Below, one piece after another: positions 1-8,453 of a DNA stretch of 64,000 nucleotides. Source of the DNA: Pantoea rwandensis (GTDB taxonomy: Bacteria > Pseudomonadota > Gammaproteobacteria > Enterobacterales > Enterobacteriaceae). A program made the translations under genes and the position numbers. The stretch spans positions 2,294,001 through 2,358,000 of the forward strand of contig NZ_CP009454.1 in NCBI RefSeq assembly GCF_000759475.1, in the 5' to 3' direction. The notes beneath the pieces were generated by a model. It had not been told where the DNA came from. It saw nothing but the letters and a program-made list of their open reading frames with translations, and searched no databases. Within the stretch, counting starts at the first letter, position 1, and every line of letters starts with the position of its first letter.

Positions 1-1
1 C

Positions 2-199
2 CGTCTGGATTCAGCGGTAACTAACCTGAACAATACCACCACCAACCTGTCTGAAGCACAGTCTCGTATTCAGGATGCTGACTACGCCACTGAAGTTTCA
101 AGCATGTCTAAAGCACAGATCATCCAGCAGGCGGGTAACTCAGTGTTGGCTAAAGCTAACCAGGTTCCACAGCAGGTTCTGTCTCTGCTGCAGGGCTAA
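2..199 (+). CDS. fliC: Flagellin FliC, C-terminal end (partial)
   Basis: Only the last 65 codons are inside the window; the start lies upstream. The translated end (SRIQDADYATEVSSMSKAQI, then QQAGNSVLAKANQVPQQVLS and LLQG) is the conserved D0 C-terminal coiled-coil helix of enteric flagellin, the part that packs in the filament core and ends in LLQG. Flagellin is exported by the flagellar type III system and polymerises as the filament. A strong terminator follows 26 bases later. The order fliC, accessory genes, fliA, fliZ on one strand matches the enteric arrangement. Confidence 0.96.
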   Translation, partial: RLDSAVTNLNNTTTNLSEAQSRIQDADYATEVSSMSKAQIIQQAGNSVLAKANQVPQQVLSLLQG

Positions 200-224
200 T
201 CGCTACTTAAGCTCCTTGCTTATC

Positions 225-250
225 AAACCCCGCTTCGGCGGGGTTTTTTT
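225..250 (+). terminator. Intrinsic terminator after fliC
   Basis: A stem AAACCCCGC / GCGGGGTTT closed by a TTCG tetraloop runs into seven T residues, just after the fliC stop. It should end the fliC transcript and separate it from the lipoprotein gene. Confidence 0.93.
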
Positions 251-313
251 ATACCTGCATATCATGAATTTGCAGATATACTCACAGCTCTCACTATTCA
301 CAGGACGTGAACC

Positions 314-682
314 ATGCGTAATCGATTTGCCCTTTTAACGCTTCTCCTGGTCTCTGGCTGCGCGCCCATAAAACACCCTCGCACATACACGCAAAATCCT
401 CCTGCGCCCGTTGTTACCGATCTCAAAAGTTATTACGACGCCGTCCACTTTGCTATCCAGACGCAGTTTTTTGACGTCGACAACTACGTTGGTAAAACCT
501 GTCAGATAGACATTGATCTGGATGACAAAGGGCAGCTAAGCGACGTACATATGCGCACCGGTGATTTATCGCTTTGTACCGAAGCGTTGTATGCGGCTAA
601 GCATGCTAAACTGCCGGTACCGCCTTCGGCAGAAGTGCATGAGAAGACCAAACATATGGTGATCAACTTCGCACCTCAGTGA
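314..682 (+). CDS. Lipoprotein with a TolA C-terminal (domain III)-like domain
   Basis: A 122-residue protein. An N-terminal signal peptide ends in a lipobox (LVSG before Cys16), so it should be an acylated envelope lipoprotein. Residues 35-120 resemble domain III of TolA: the stretch around YVGKTC (Cys63), the GDLSLC turn (Cys88), the AAKHAKLPVPP segment and a final INFAP match the order and spacing of TolA III, and the two cysteines correspond to its disulfide. There is no TolA membrane helix or long helical domain II. TolA III contacts TolB, TolR partners, filamentous phage g3p and group A colicins, so a lipid-anchored copy could modulate Tol-Pal or act as a decoy; that is inference. It lies between the fliC terminator and the HNH gene. 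I see no clear sigma28 site in front of it. Confidence 0.78.
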   Translation: MRNRFALLTLLLVSGCAPIKHPRTYTQNPPAPVVTDLKSYYDAVHFAIQTQFFDVDNYVGKTCQIDIDLDDKGQLSDVHMRTGDLSLCTEALYAAKHAKLPVPPSAEVHEKTKHMVINFAPQ

Positions 683-769
683 TAATTCCTGCATTAAACC
701 AAATTTGATCTCATCAGCGACGATGATTTCCCCCAGCACCCTATAACCCTAAAAAAGTAACCAACCTGT

Positions 770-796
770 TACAGTCCCGCACAGAATTGCCGATAA
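770..796 (+). promoter_or_regulatory. Sigma28 (FliA) class 3 promoter for the HNH-fold gene
   Basis: The -35 word TACAGTCC (770-777) is followed by an 11-base spacer and a perfect sigma28 -10 box GCCGATAA (789-796). The enteric FliA consensus is TAAAGTTT-N11-GCCGATAA, so the -10 is exact and the spacing correct, with a weaker -35. Transcription would start near 803, which excludes any start codon upstream of that and supports ATG 853. Confidence 0.82.
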
Positions 797-852
797 CTAC
801 CCCAGAATCATTCCCATTTTTTGCACGTCTTTTTTCTGTTTCTGGGGTGTCT

Positions 853-1821
853 ATGCGCTTCAATTATGACTTGTTACCGGGTGAGCTACTGACCTTCGAA
901 GAGATTGCGTTGCGCTATGCGCAGCAGCATCCTGATGAGAAAGAACTCACCGCCCGCGGGTTGCTGAGCCCGTCGACCAGCTTTCGCAATTTGGTGATCC
1001 GCGCGGTGTTTGCGCAGGAGGAGATCAACAGTCCGTTAGAGGATCTGCTGTTCGTCTCTGACGATAACGAGCGCAAAAACTATCTGCGCCGTTTTGAGCA
1101 CTATCTGAAAAGCCAACAAGCTTTCCTTTATTTCCGCCGTAACGATGAGATTAAGAAGGAAGGGCGCTGGAAGGTGGTGGGTGAAACCCAGGTTTACGCC
1201 ATGCTGGATCCGAATTCGGCAGAAGCGCAGAACTTGCTCACCAGCCGGGGCTTCAAACTGGTGCTGATGCGACAGACGGAAGAGGAGGAGTATTGGCAGC
1301 TGTTTGATCCCCATGCGCACCCTTGCTTCCCACTGTCGCGCAAAATTCAGTTTCTGGTGGTGCTGAGTACGCCGCAGCATAAAGTGCCGACGGCGGTGAT
1401 GCCAGGCGCAGAAGTCGGGCGGCGCGTAAAGGCGAAAGTGTTCCAGCGTGCCAGCCAGGCAGAGTTTAATTCAGCCGTTAAAGCGCGCTATGGCGCCTGT
1501 ATTATCACCGGCACGCAGCTTACGGAACGTCACAGCTGGCCGTGGGTGGAGGCCTGCTATATCGATACACAAGAAAATGAAGAAGGTTTTCTTGCCGATA
1601 ACAGCGTCGATAACGGCTTGTTCCTGCGCAGTGACTTACAGCGGTTGTTTATCAATAAAATGATAAGCATAAACGCGGAAACCGGTCAGGTGCTGTTTAA
1701 TCCAGCGCTAGAAACTGAAGCGCCGATAAGCGATTTTTATCAGACACTTGAGGGCAAAACCTGTGCACTGTGGGACGCCGTGCCGCCTGGCACGCGGTTA
1801 AGGCTGAAAAACCTGCGCTAA
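853..1821 (+). CDS. HNH-fold protein with substituted catalytic residues
   Basis: A 322-residue protein. The ATG at 853 is preferred over the TTG at 787, because the TTG overlaps the sigma28 -10 box and lies upstream of the predicted transcript start. Residues about 205-285 fit the HNH_2-type domain: CIITG (216-220), WVEACYI (231-237), the Asn of DNGLFLRSDL (N254), DLQRLF (261-266) and a final ISINAETGQVLF strand. In nuclease-active relatives the second and fourth elements read AAHI and DLHxLF; here the two His are Tyr236 and Gln263, while the Asn is kept. It is therefore probably not a nuclease; DNA binding or a structural role is possible. The N-terminal 200 residues are unrecognised. It occupies the position between fliC and fliA where Salmonella carries fliB, a flagellin methylase. 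Confidence 0.72.
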   Translation: MRFNYDLLPGELLTFEEIALRYAQQHPDEKELTARGLLSPSTSFRNLVIRAVFAQEEINSPLEDLLFVSDDNERKNYLRRFEHYLKSQQAFLYFRRNDEIKKEGRWKVVGETQVYAMLDPNSAEAQNLLTSRGFKLVLMRQTEEEEYWQLFDPHAHPCFPLSRKIQFLVVLSTPQHKVPTAVMPGAEVGRRVKAKVFQRASQAEFNSAVKARYGACIITGTQLTERHSWPWVEACYIDTQENEEGFLADNSVDNGLFLRSDLQRLFINKMISINAETGQVLFNPALETEAPISDFYQTLEGKTCALWDAVPPGTRLRLKNLR

Positions 1822-1831
1822 AGAAACCACC

Positions 1832-1856
1832 GATGGCGGTGCATTCCACCGCCATC
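1832..1856. other. Perfect 10-bp hairpin between the HNH gene and fliA
   Basis: GATGGCGGTG (1832-1841) pairs with CACCGCCATC (1847-1856) around a 5-base loop. It follows the HNH stop by a few bases but has no T run, so it is either a weak, Rho-assisted terminator or an mRNA-stabilising 3' end. Confidence 0.6.
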
Positions 1857-1913
1857 CATAACAAATTTGAAATAACCTCGCTTTTGCCCGCCTATTCTGC
1901 CAATCGAAACCCC

Positions 1914-1940
1914 TACAGAATTGGATAATCATGCCGATAA
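1914..1940 (+). promoter_or_regulatory. Sigma28 promoter upstream of fliA
   Basis: TACAGAAT (1914-1921), 11 bases, then a perfect GCCGATAA (1933-1940), 24 bases before the fliA start codon. The fliAZ operon of enterics is partly self-activated by FliA, so this fits known regulation. The -35 word shares the TACAG start with the promoter at 770. A FlhDC site was not identifiable by eye. Confidence 0.8.
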
Positions 1941-1964
1941 CTTTATTAACGCAGGGTAGTCACC

Positions 1965-2687
1965 GTGAACGATCTCTATACGCCCGAAGGCGTGATGGAT
2001 AAACATTCGCTCTGGCAGCGCTACGTTCCTCTGGTGCGACACGAAGCGTTGCGCTTGCAGGTACGTCTGCCAGCCAGCGTTGAGCTTGACGATCTGCTGC
2101 AGGCCGGTGGCATTGGTTTATTAAATGCCGTGGAGCGCTACGACGCGCTGCAAGGCACCGCCTTTACCACTTATGCCGTGCAGCGTATCCGGGGCGCAAT
2201 GCTGGATGAACTGCGCAGCCGCGACTGGGCACCTCGCAGCGTGCGTCGTAATGCGCGCGAAGTGGCCGGTGCGATGCATCAGGTAGAACAAGCGTTGGGG
2301 CGCTCGGCTACTGAGCAGGAAGTGGCTGAACAGTTGAATGTTTCGCTGGAAGAGTATCGGCAAATTCTGCTCGATACCAATAACAGCCAACTCTTCTCCT
2401 ACGACGAGTATCGGGAAGAGCACGGTGACAGCGCGGAGCTGGTGACGGAGGGGCATGAAGAAGCCAACCCGCTTCATCAGTTAATGGAAGGAAACCTGCG
2501 TGATCGCGTGATTGAAGCCATCGAGGCATTGCCCGATCGTGAAAAATTAGTGCTCACACTGTACTACCAGGAAGAACTGAACCTGAAAGAGATTGGCGCA
2601 GTGCTGGAAGTGGGGGAATCCCGCGTCAGTCAACTGCACAGTCAGGCGATTAAACGCCTGCGTGCCCGGTTAGCGGGGGCGCGCTGA
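1965..2687 (+). CDS. fliA: RNA polymerase sigma factor FliA (sigma28)
   Basis: A 240-residue sigma70-family factor that directs RNA polymerase to class 3 flagellar and chemotaxis promoters. It matches E. coli FliA along its length: the N-terminal LYTPEGVMDKHSLWQRYVPL, region 2 (DLLQAGGIGLLNAVERYD, FTTYAVQRIRGAMLDELR), region 3 and the region 4 helix-turn-helix (LNLKEIGAVLEVGESRVSQL). The GTG start at 1965 gives the family N terminus. Two sigma28-type promoters in this window (770 and 1914) are presumed targets. It is followed 49 bases later by fliZ, as in the enteric fliAZ operon. Confidence 0.97.
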   Translation: MNDLYTPEGVMDKHSLWQRYVPLVRHEALRLQVRLPASVELDDLLQAGGIGLLNAVERYDALQGTAFTTYAVQRIRGAMLDELRSRDWAPRSVRRNAREVAGAMHQVEQALGRSATEQEVAEQLNVSLEEYRQILLDTNNSQLFSYDEYREEHGDSAELVTEGHEEANPLHQLMEGNLRDRVIEAIEALPDREKLVLTLYYQEELNLKEIGAVLEVGESRVSQLHSQAIKRLRARLAGAR

Positions 2688-2736
2688 CAGACTCAGTACC
2701 TGGCATCGAAAAAATAAAAATACCGGGGACTCAGCA

Positions 2737-3240
2737 ATGGGAGCCAAAGCCAAAGCCAGACCTTTAAGTCGTTATCTTAAAGACTACAAACACAGCCAAA
2801 GCAACTGTTCACATTGTGGCAAAGTTTTAGATCGTATGGCGTTAGTGTTTCGCGGACAGATCATCAATAAAGAGGCCATCGCGCGGATGGACCAGATGAT
2901 TGATGACCAGTTATGGATGAAACTCCAGCCGGAACTGACCGCATTATGTCGTTTCTGCAGCGATATTTTTTGTAATACCCATCCTAATTACTTCGACATT
3001 ATGGCGTTCAAACAGTATCTGTTTGAGCAGACCGAGATGAGTCACAGCACCATTCGCGAGTATGTGGTGCGGCTGCGTCGTCTTGATGACATGCTGAAAG
3101 CGAAAAATTTCCCGGCCGACAGATTACGGGGCAACAGCTGGCATGAATGTCTGGAAAACGATTTGCCGGATGCGGGTAACAACAATTACCGCATCGCACT
3201 GCGTAAATATGACCAGTTTTTAGGCTGGCAGCAGGGCTGA
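2737..3240 (+). CDS. fliZ: Flagellar regulator FliZ
   Basis: A 167-residue protein matching E. coli FliZ: RPLSRYLKDYKHSQ at the N terminus, paired cysteines (CSHCGK and CRFC), FDIMAFKQYLFEQTEMS and the recombinase-like helical part EYVVRLRRLD ending NNYRIALRKYDQF. FliZ binds DNA at sigmaS-type promoters and antagonises RpoS-dependent genes, favouring motility over curli and stationary-phase programmes. It is somewhat shorter than the 183-residue E. coli protein, missing only the variable C-terminal tail. It is cotranscribed with fliA. A long hairpin follows the stop. Confidence 0.95.
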   Translation: MGAKAKARPLSRYLKDYKHSQSNCSHCGKVLDRMALVFRGQIINKEAIARMDQMIDDQLWMKLQPELTALCRFCSDIFCNTHPNYFDIMAFKQYLFEQTEMSHSTIREYVVRLRRLDDMLKAKNFPADRLRGNSWHECLENDLPDAGNNNYRIALRKYDQFLGWQQG

Positions 3241-3251
3241 TTGTGATCCTG

Positions 3252-3285
3252 CCCTTGTTGTTGCTGAGCATAGCAACAACAGGGG
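3252..3285 (+). terminator. Long hairpin between fliZ and dcyD
   Basis: A 14-bp stem (3252-3265 with 3272-3285, one T-G wobble) and a 6-base loop lie 11 bases after the fliZ stop. No T tract follows, so it may be a partial terminator or a processing/stability element separating fliAZ from the cystine genes. Confidence 0.6.
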
Positions 3286-3371
3286 CCGCACTCGCAGAAT
3301 TCCGGGTGCGACTTTTCTCATCTTCTGCAACACTGTATGGATAATTGCACATTGCCCGAATGGAGGCTGCA

Positions 3372-4358
3372 TTGTCTTTACATCTCTTGCACCAGTTCCC
3401 ACGTCTTGAATTACTCGGTGCACCTACGCCGCTTGAGCATCTGCCACGGCTTTCTGATTATCTCGGTCGCGATATCTTTATCAAGCGCGATGACTTCACG
3501 CCTGTGGCGATGGGCGGCAACAAACTGCGCAAACTCGAATTCCTGGCGGCCGATGCGCTGCGCGAGGGCGCGGATGTTCTGCTGACGGCGGGCGCGATTC
3601 AATCCAACCATGTGCGCCAGACGGCGGCGGTGGCGGCGCGCCTTGGCCTCAAGTGTGTGGCGCTGCTGGAAAACCCGATTGGCACGACTTCAGAAAACTA
3701 TCTCACCAACGGCAATCGCCTGATGCTCGACCTGATGGACGTCGAGGTGGTGATGGTCGATGCGTTGCACAATCCCACTGAACAGCTGGCCGAACAGGCT
3801 GAACGTCTCGAAGCTCAGGGTTTCCGTCCTTATATCGTGCCGGTTGGCGGTTCCAACGCACTGGGCGCGCTCGGCTACGTGGAGTGTGCGCAGGAGATTG
3901 CGCATCAAAGCGAAGGCGTGGTGGATTTCGCCGCTGTGGTGGTAGCATCGGGCAGCGCCGGCACCCATGCAGGTTTGGCGGTGGGGCTGGAGCAGTTGCT
4001 GCCCAATACCGAGCTGGTCGGTGTGACGGTTTCACGCAAAGTCGACGCGCAGTTGCCGGTGGTAGAGCGCATCCGCAGCGCGCTCGCTGAACAGCTGGAA
4101 GTGCAGACGCACGCGCCGATCACGCTTTGGGATGACTATTTTGCGCCGCGTTACGGTGAACCTAATGATGAAGGCATGGAAGCGGTGAAACTGCTGGCGC
4201 GTCTTGAAGGCATCATGCTGGACCCGGTCTACACCGGTAAAGCGATGGCCGGATTGATTGATGGCATTGCGCAGAATCGCTTCCGTCGTGAAGGGCCGCT
4301 GCTGTTTATTCATACTGGCGGCGCGCCTGCGTTATTTGCTTATCATCCTTCGGTCTAA
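3372..4358 (+). CDS. dcyD: D-cysteine desulfhydrase
   Basis: A 328-residue PLP enzyme converting D-cysteine to pyruvate, ammonia and sulfide; it resembles E. coli DcyD throughout ([20 protein letters not shown], the PLP-lysine region [51 protein letters not shown]). The start is TTG 3372: it gives [12 protein letters not shown], aligning with the E. coli N terminus and giving exactly the same length, and GGAGG (3362-3366) sits five bases before it. In-frame TTG 3345 and ATG 3360 are upstream but lack a placed ribosome site. Its position next to tcyJLN links it to cystine import. Confidence 0.93.
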   Translation: MSLHLLHQFPRLELLGAPTPLEHLPRLSDYLGRDIFIKRDDFTPVAMGGNKLRKLEFLAADALREGADVLLTAGAIQSNHVRQTAAVAARLGLKCVALLENPIGTTSENYLTNGNRLMLDLMDVEVVMVDALHNPTEQLAEQAERLEAQGFRPYIVPVGGSNALGALGYVECAQEIAHQSEGVVDFAAVVVASGSAGTHAGLAVGLEQLLPNTELVGVTVSRKVDAQLPVVERIRSALAEQLEVQTHAPITLWDDYFAPRYGEPNDEGMEAVKLLARLEGIMLDPVYTGKAMAGLIDGIAQNRFRREGPLLFIHTGGAPALFAYHPSV

Positions 4359-4501
4359 GGCTAAGATAAAAAAGGTTTATAATCCGGCAGCTGCTGTTCT
4401 GGCCTGAAATGGGCCTGAATGCAGCGCCAATAACGAAAAGGCGGCAAACCCCGGTTTCGCTGCCTCATTGCACACAACACATCACAATAAATGGGGTAAA
4501 C

Positions 4502-5302
4502 ATGGCTTTCTCTCCAATTCGTCGCCAACTGGTGATGGGCATGATGGCGGTCGCGCTGGTCGCGGGCGTTAACGTTAAAACGTTCGCTGCAGAAGATCTG
4601 CTGGCACAGGTGAAGAGTAAAGGTGAGCTGCGCGTGGGTCTGGAAGGCACCTATCCGCCGTTCAGTTTCCAGGATGAGAGCGGCAAGCTGACCGGTTTCG
4701 AAGTGGAATTCGCACAAGAGCTGGCGCAACACCTTGGCGTCAAAGCGGATCTGAAACCGACTAAGTGGGATGGCATGCTGGCGGCACTGGATTCTAAGCG
4801 TATCGACGTGGTGATCAATCAGGTAACGATTTCACCCGAGCGTAAGAAGAAGTATGACTTCTCCACGCCATACACCATCTCTGGCGTTCAGGCGCTGACG
4901 ATGAAGAAAAATGCCGGCAGCATCACCAAGCCAGAGGATCTCTCTGGTAAGAAAGTCGGTGTCGGTCTTGGCTCGAACTACGAGCAGTGGCTGCGTGACA
5001 ACGTCAAAGGCGTCGATATCCGTACCTATGATGATGACCCAACCAAATACCAGGATCTGCGTTCAGGTCGTGTTGATGCCATTCTGGTGGACCGTTTAGC
5101 GGCGCTGGATCTGGTGAAGAAAACCGGCGACACCATGGCGGTTGCGGGCCCGGCCTTCTCCCGTCTGGAATCCGGCGTGGCGCTGCGTAAAGGCAATGAC
5201 GACCTGCTGAAAGCCATTGATGCGGCGATTGCTGATATGCAGAAAGATGGCTCGCTGAGCAAACTCTCTGAGAAATGGTTCGGCGCGGACGTCACTAAAT
5301 AA
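4502..5302 (+). CDS. tcyJ: Cystine ABC transporter, periplasmic binding protein TcyJ (FliY)
   Basis: A 266-residue solute-binding protein of the polar amino acid family. Start ATG 4502 gives a signal peptide (RRQLVMGMMAVALVAGV, cleavage near TFA-AED). The mature part shows GELRVGLEGTYPPFSFQD, VEFAQELAQHLGVK, WDGMLAALDSKRIDVVINQV and GVGLGSNYEQWL, all matching E. coli FliY/TcyJ, and the length is the same. It delivers L-cystine to TcyL/TcyN. Its stop overlaps the tcyL start codon (TAATG). A -10-like TATAAT at 4378-4383 lies upstream but with a poor -35. Confidence 0.96.
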   Translation: MAFSPIRRQLVMGMMAVALVAGVNVKTFAAEDLLAQVKSKGELRVGLEGTYPPFSFQDESGKLTGFEVEFAQELAQHLGVKADLKPTKWDGMLAALDSKRIDVVINQVTISPERKKKYDFSTPYTISGVQALTMKKNAGSITKPEDLSGKKVGVGLGSNYEQWLRDNVKGVDIRTYDDDPTKYQDLRSGRVDAILVDRLAALDLVKKTGDTMAVAGPAFSRLESGVALRKGNDDLLKAIDAAIADMQKDGSLSKLSEKWFGADVTK

Positions 5303-5970
5303 TGCAGGAAAGCTTACAACTGGTGCTGGATTCAGCACCATTCTTACTCAAAGGCGCGTTGTTCACGCTGCAGCTGAGTATCGGCGGGATGTTCTTCGGT
5401 CTGGTACTCGGCTTTGTGCTGGCGCTGATGCGCCTGTCACATTTCTGGCCAATAAACTGGCTGGCGCGTATCTATGTGTCGATTTTCCGTGGCACGCCGC
5501 TGATCGCCCAGCTGTTTATGATCTACTACGGCTTGCCGCAGTTCGGTATCGAGCTGGATCCTATCCCATCAGCGATGATCGGTTTGTCACTCAATACCGC
5601 CGCTTACGCCTCTGAATCCCTGCGTGGTGCGATTGCTGCCATTGAACGCGGACAGTGGGAAGCCGCGGCCAGTATCGGCATGACGCCATGGCAAACCTTG
5701 CGCCGCGTGATACTGCCGCAAGCGGCGCGCACTGCTTTACCCCCGCTGGGTAACAGCTTTATCAGCCTGGTGAAAGACACCTCGCTGGCGGCCACCATTC
5801 AGGTGCCGGAGCTGTTCCGTCAGGCGCAATTGATCACCTCACGTACGCTGGAAGTGTTCACCATGTATCTGGCTGCCTCACTGATTTACTGGGTGATGGC
5901 GACGGTGCTGTCGGCATTGCAAAATCGCCTGGAAGCGCATGTGAATCGACAGGATCGGGAGGCGAAATGA
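5302..5970 (+). CDS. tcyL: Cystine ABC transporter permease TcyL
   Basis: A 222-residue inner-membrane permease of the HisM/GlnP type with several hydrophobic helices and the EAA loop (AASIGMTPWQTLRRVILPQAAR) that contacts the ATPase. It matches E. coli TcyL (YecS). It overlaps tcyJ by one base at its start and tcyN by four at its end, so the three are translationally coupled. Confidence 0.96.
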   Translation: MQESLQLVLDSAPFLLKGALFTLQLSIGGMFFGLVLGFVLALMRLSHFWPINWLARIYVSIFRGTPLIAQLFMIYYGLPQFGIELDPIPSAMIGLSLNTAAYASESLRGAIAAIERGQWEAAASIGMTPWQTLRRVILPQAARTALPPLGNSFISLVKDTSLAATIQVPELFRQAQLITSRTLEVFTMYLAASLIYWVMATVLSALQNRLEAHVNRQDREAK

Positions 5971-6719
5971 GTGCGATTGAAGTACGTCAGCTGGTCAAGC
6001 AGTTCCACGGCCAGACCGTGTTGCACGGCATCGATCTGGATGTGGCACCGGGCGAAGTGGTGGCGATTATTGGGCCAAGCGGTTCGGGAAAAACCACCTT
6101 GCTGCGCAGTATTAATCTGCTGGAAGTGCCTGATAGCGGCCGCGTCACGGTGGGTAATATCACCATTGATGCCAGTATCGGGCTTAATAAGCAGAAGGAG
6201 CAGGTTCGCCGTTTGCGTCAGCAGGTGGGTTTCGTGTTCCAGAACTTCAATTTGTTCCCGCATCGTTCGGTGCTGGAGAACATCATTGAAGGGCCGGTGA
6301 TCGTGAAGGGTGAACCGAAAGCGGAGGCCATTGCCCGCGCCCGCAGCTTACTGGAAAAGGTCGGTCTGCACGGCAAAGAGGAGAGTTTTCCGCGTCGTCT
6401 GTCCGGTGGGCAGCAGCAGCGTGTTGCGATTGCGCGTGCGCTGGCGATGCGCCCGGAAGTGATTCTGTTTGATGAGCCGACTTCGGCCCTGGACCCAGAG
6501 TTGGTGGGCGAAGTGCTGAACACCATTCGCGCGCTGGCGCAGGAGAAGCGCACCATGGTGATCGTCACGCATGAGATGAGTTTTGCGCGTGACGTGGCCG
6601 ATCGAGCGATCTTTATGGATCAGGGCCGTATCGTGGAGCAGGGCGCAGCGAAAGAGCTGTTCAGCCATCCGCAGCAGGCACGAACCCGGCAATTTCTTGA
6701 CAAGTTTCTTAACCAATAG
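5967..6719 (+). CDS. tcyN: Cystine ABC transporter ATP-binding protein TcyN
   Basis: A 250-residue ABC ATPase: Walker A GPSGSGKTT, Q-loop in VFQNFNLFPH, signature LSGGQQQR, Walker B VILFDEPTSALD, and switch His in VIVTHEM. It matches E. coli TcyN (YecC) and powers cystine import through TcyL. It overlaps the tcyL stop (ATGA). No clear T-tract hairpin follows in the next 100 bases. Confidence 0.96.
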   Translation: MSAIEVRQLVKQFHGQTVLHGIDLDVAPGEVVAIIGPSGSGKTTLLRSINLLEVPDSGRVTVGNITIDASIGLNKQKEQVRRLRQQVGFVFQNFNLFPHRSVLENIIEGPVIVKGEPKAEAIARARSLLEKVGLHGKEESFPRRLSGGQQQRVAIARALAMRPEVILFDEPTSALDPELVGEVLNTIRALAQEKRTMVIVTHEMSFARDVADRAIFMDQGRIVEQGAAKELFSHPQQARTRQFLDKFLNQ

Positions 6720-6955
6720 TCTCAAGCGTCGTCTGGAACTGACGGCGCTTTCTCTTCTCCTGTCTGAATTCTCCCTCTCAGTTTCCTCTGAAAATTGTCA
6801 AAGAACCTTCAATTAACTAACTGAAAAATAATATTTTATTGTCTGCAGAAATTCACTGGCAACAGGCAGAATGATTTTTAAGACGCCCCCGATTGAGACA
6901 TCTTTGTAAATATAAATAATTCTTTACAAATTCATGGCGCAATCAGGATCATAAA

Positions 6956-8044
6956 ATGACACATGCCAGAAATGAAGTCCTCTGGATCAACACGCTAAAA
7001 GGGGCCTGCATCCTACTCGTGGTGTTGCACCACTCGATCATCACCACTTTCGCTCCCTCACTGCATCACCTCACGGCCGGCATGGTGCCTGCGCACTGGT
7101 GGGTGACCTTCAATACCTATCTTTCTCCGCTGCGTATGCCCGCCTTTTTCTTTGTCTCGGGCCTGCTGGCGGCCAGTTCGATCGTCAAGAAGAGCTGGAA
7201 AGAGGTGTTCACCAAGAAGTTCAGCAATATCGTGTATCTCTATTTGCTGTGGGGAGTGATTCAGTGGCTGAGCATTCACTATATCTCCACGCACCTCGGT
7301 GAGCGGCTATCCAGCACCAAAAACGCGGCCTATGCCGACACGCCGTTTGAGTTCCTTAAACTGCTGCTGACCTCCATGACCAGCCTGTGGTATCTGTACG
7401 CGCTGGCGGGTTTCTTCCTGTTCACCAAGTTGTTCCATCGCCAGAAAATGGCGCTGATGGCACTGGCGATTGTCGCGACCTACGCTGCGCAGTTCAGCCT
7501 GATCCCCGGTTGGGGGCCGGCCAGCGTGGCGCAAAACTATCTCTACTTCCTGCTCGGCGTATTCTTCAGCCAGTCTCTGATTGAGATTAGCCAGCTTAAG
7601 CGCCAACACTGGCTGCTGTTGGCAGGCATTGCGGTAATTGGCGTGGCACATCACGTGGGCGGCATCTATAAAAATCCGTTCTACAGCCTGCTCACCATCG
7701 TGTTTGGTATCGTTGTGTGCCGTTTCCTCAATGAGCGCCTGAACATGGCGTGGCTGAACTGGATTGGCCGTAACACGCTGCAGATTTATGTCCTGCACCG
7801 CATTTTCATTGAGTTGCTGGGACTGAGCGCGATTGCCCTGGCGCTGCATTACGGCTGGTTTGGTCATGCGGCCTTCAGTTGGGCATGGGCGCTGCTGATG
7901 CCGATAACGGGCGTGGCGCTCTGCGTGACAATCTCCCTGGCGGTGTGGTCACTGCTGAATCGCGGTCCAGGCAGAATGTTATTCCTTTATCCTCGACTGT
8001 TGCGAAAACCCGTGCCAGAGACAAAAGCGGCACCGCTGCAATAA
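6956..8044 (+). CDS. YcfT-like membrane acyltransferase (acyltransferase family 3), copy 1
   Basis: A 362-residue polytopic membrane protein. The N terminus WINTLKGACILLVVLHHS, the SPLRMPAFFFVSGLL motif, NAAYADTPFEFL, SLWYLYAL and IGRNTLQIYVLHRIFIE are shared with E. coli YcfT of the Acyl_transf_3 superfamily. The HHS histidine is the usual catalytic candidate of this superfamily, whose members O-acylate exported polysaccharides or lipids; the substrate here is unknown. A paralogue follows 409 bp downstream in the same orientation, with a terminator and its own leader between, so they are separately transcribed. No sugar-biosynthesis genes are next to it. Confidence 0.82.
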   Translation: MTHARNEVLWINTLKGACILLVVLHHSIITTFAPSLHHLTAGMVPAHWWVTFNTYLSPLRMPAFFFVSGLLAASSIVKKSWKEVFTKKFSNIVYLYLLWGVIQWLSIHYISTHLGERLSSTKNAAYADTPFEFLKLLLTSMTSLWYLYALAGFFLFTKLFHRQKMALMALAIVATYAAQFSLIPGWGPASVAQNYLYFLLGVFFSQSLIEISQLKRQHWLLLAGIAVIGVAHHVGGIYKNPFYSLLTIVFGIVVCRFLNERLNMAWLNWIGRNTLQIYVLHRIFIELLGLSAIALALHYGWFGHAAFSWAWALLMPITGVALCVTISLAVWSLLNRGPGRMLFLYPRLLRKPVPETKAAPLQ

Positions 8045-8050
8045 TCAAAT

Positions 8051-8070
8051 AGGGCCAGTTTGCTGGCCCT
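8051..8070 (+). terminator. Hairpin terminator after acyltransferase copy 1
   Basis: AGGGCCAG (8051-8058) pairs with CTGGCCCT (8063-8070) around a TTTG loop and is followed by AATTATTT, a weak T tract. Confidence 0.7.
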
Positions 8071-8453
8071 AATTATTTCCACTTAGCACAATATTAATAT
8101 CCGCGTTTATCCATCTGCCACATTTCATAATTATCCGAATAAAATTTGATTTTAATTTGGTTTGTTTGTGGTGGATTGCTCTTAATTTCCCTGTATTAAT
8201 TGCTCACCTTATTTCCCTCTTCATACCCTTAGTGACTCTAATTTGGGAAGATATTGTTAGCCTGCTTAGCATTTGATTAATATCTGGAACTGTAAAGTAT
8301 TGTTATATCAGGACCAGTAAAAAACTTTTAGGACTTTCGCTAGAGTCATCCCCCGCCAGCTTGTTTAATAATCGTTGAATAACCAGAAATGCATCATTGC
8401 TTATTTCCTCATACTTCTCCTTTTAGACCTACACAGCAGCGGGAGTTAATCAT
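8071..8453. other. A+T-rich leader between the two acyltransferase genes
   Basis: About 380 bases, clearly richer in A+T than the flanking genes, with no coding frame I can support and no obvious binding palindrome. It ends with a good ribosome site (GGGAG) before the ATG at 8454. It probably carries the promoter of copy 2. The low G+C recalls the upstream region of copy 1 (6780-6955), so the duplication may have included control DNA. Confidence 0.5.

Noticed and set aside
787-852. TTG 787 as start of the HNH-fold protein
   Set aside because: The codon overlaps the sigma28 -10 box and lies upstream of the predicted transcript start; ATG 853 follows a G-rich ribosome site.
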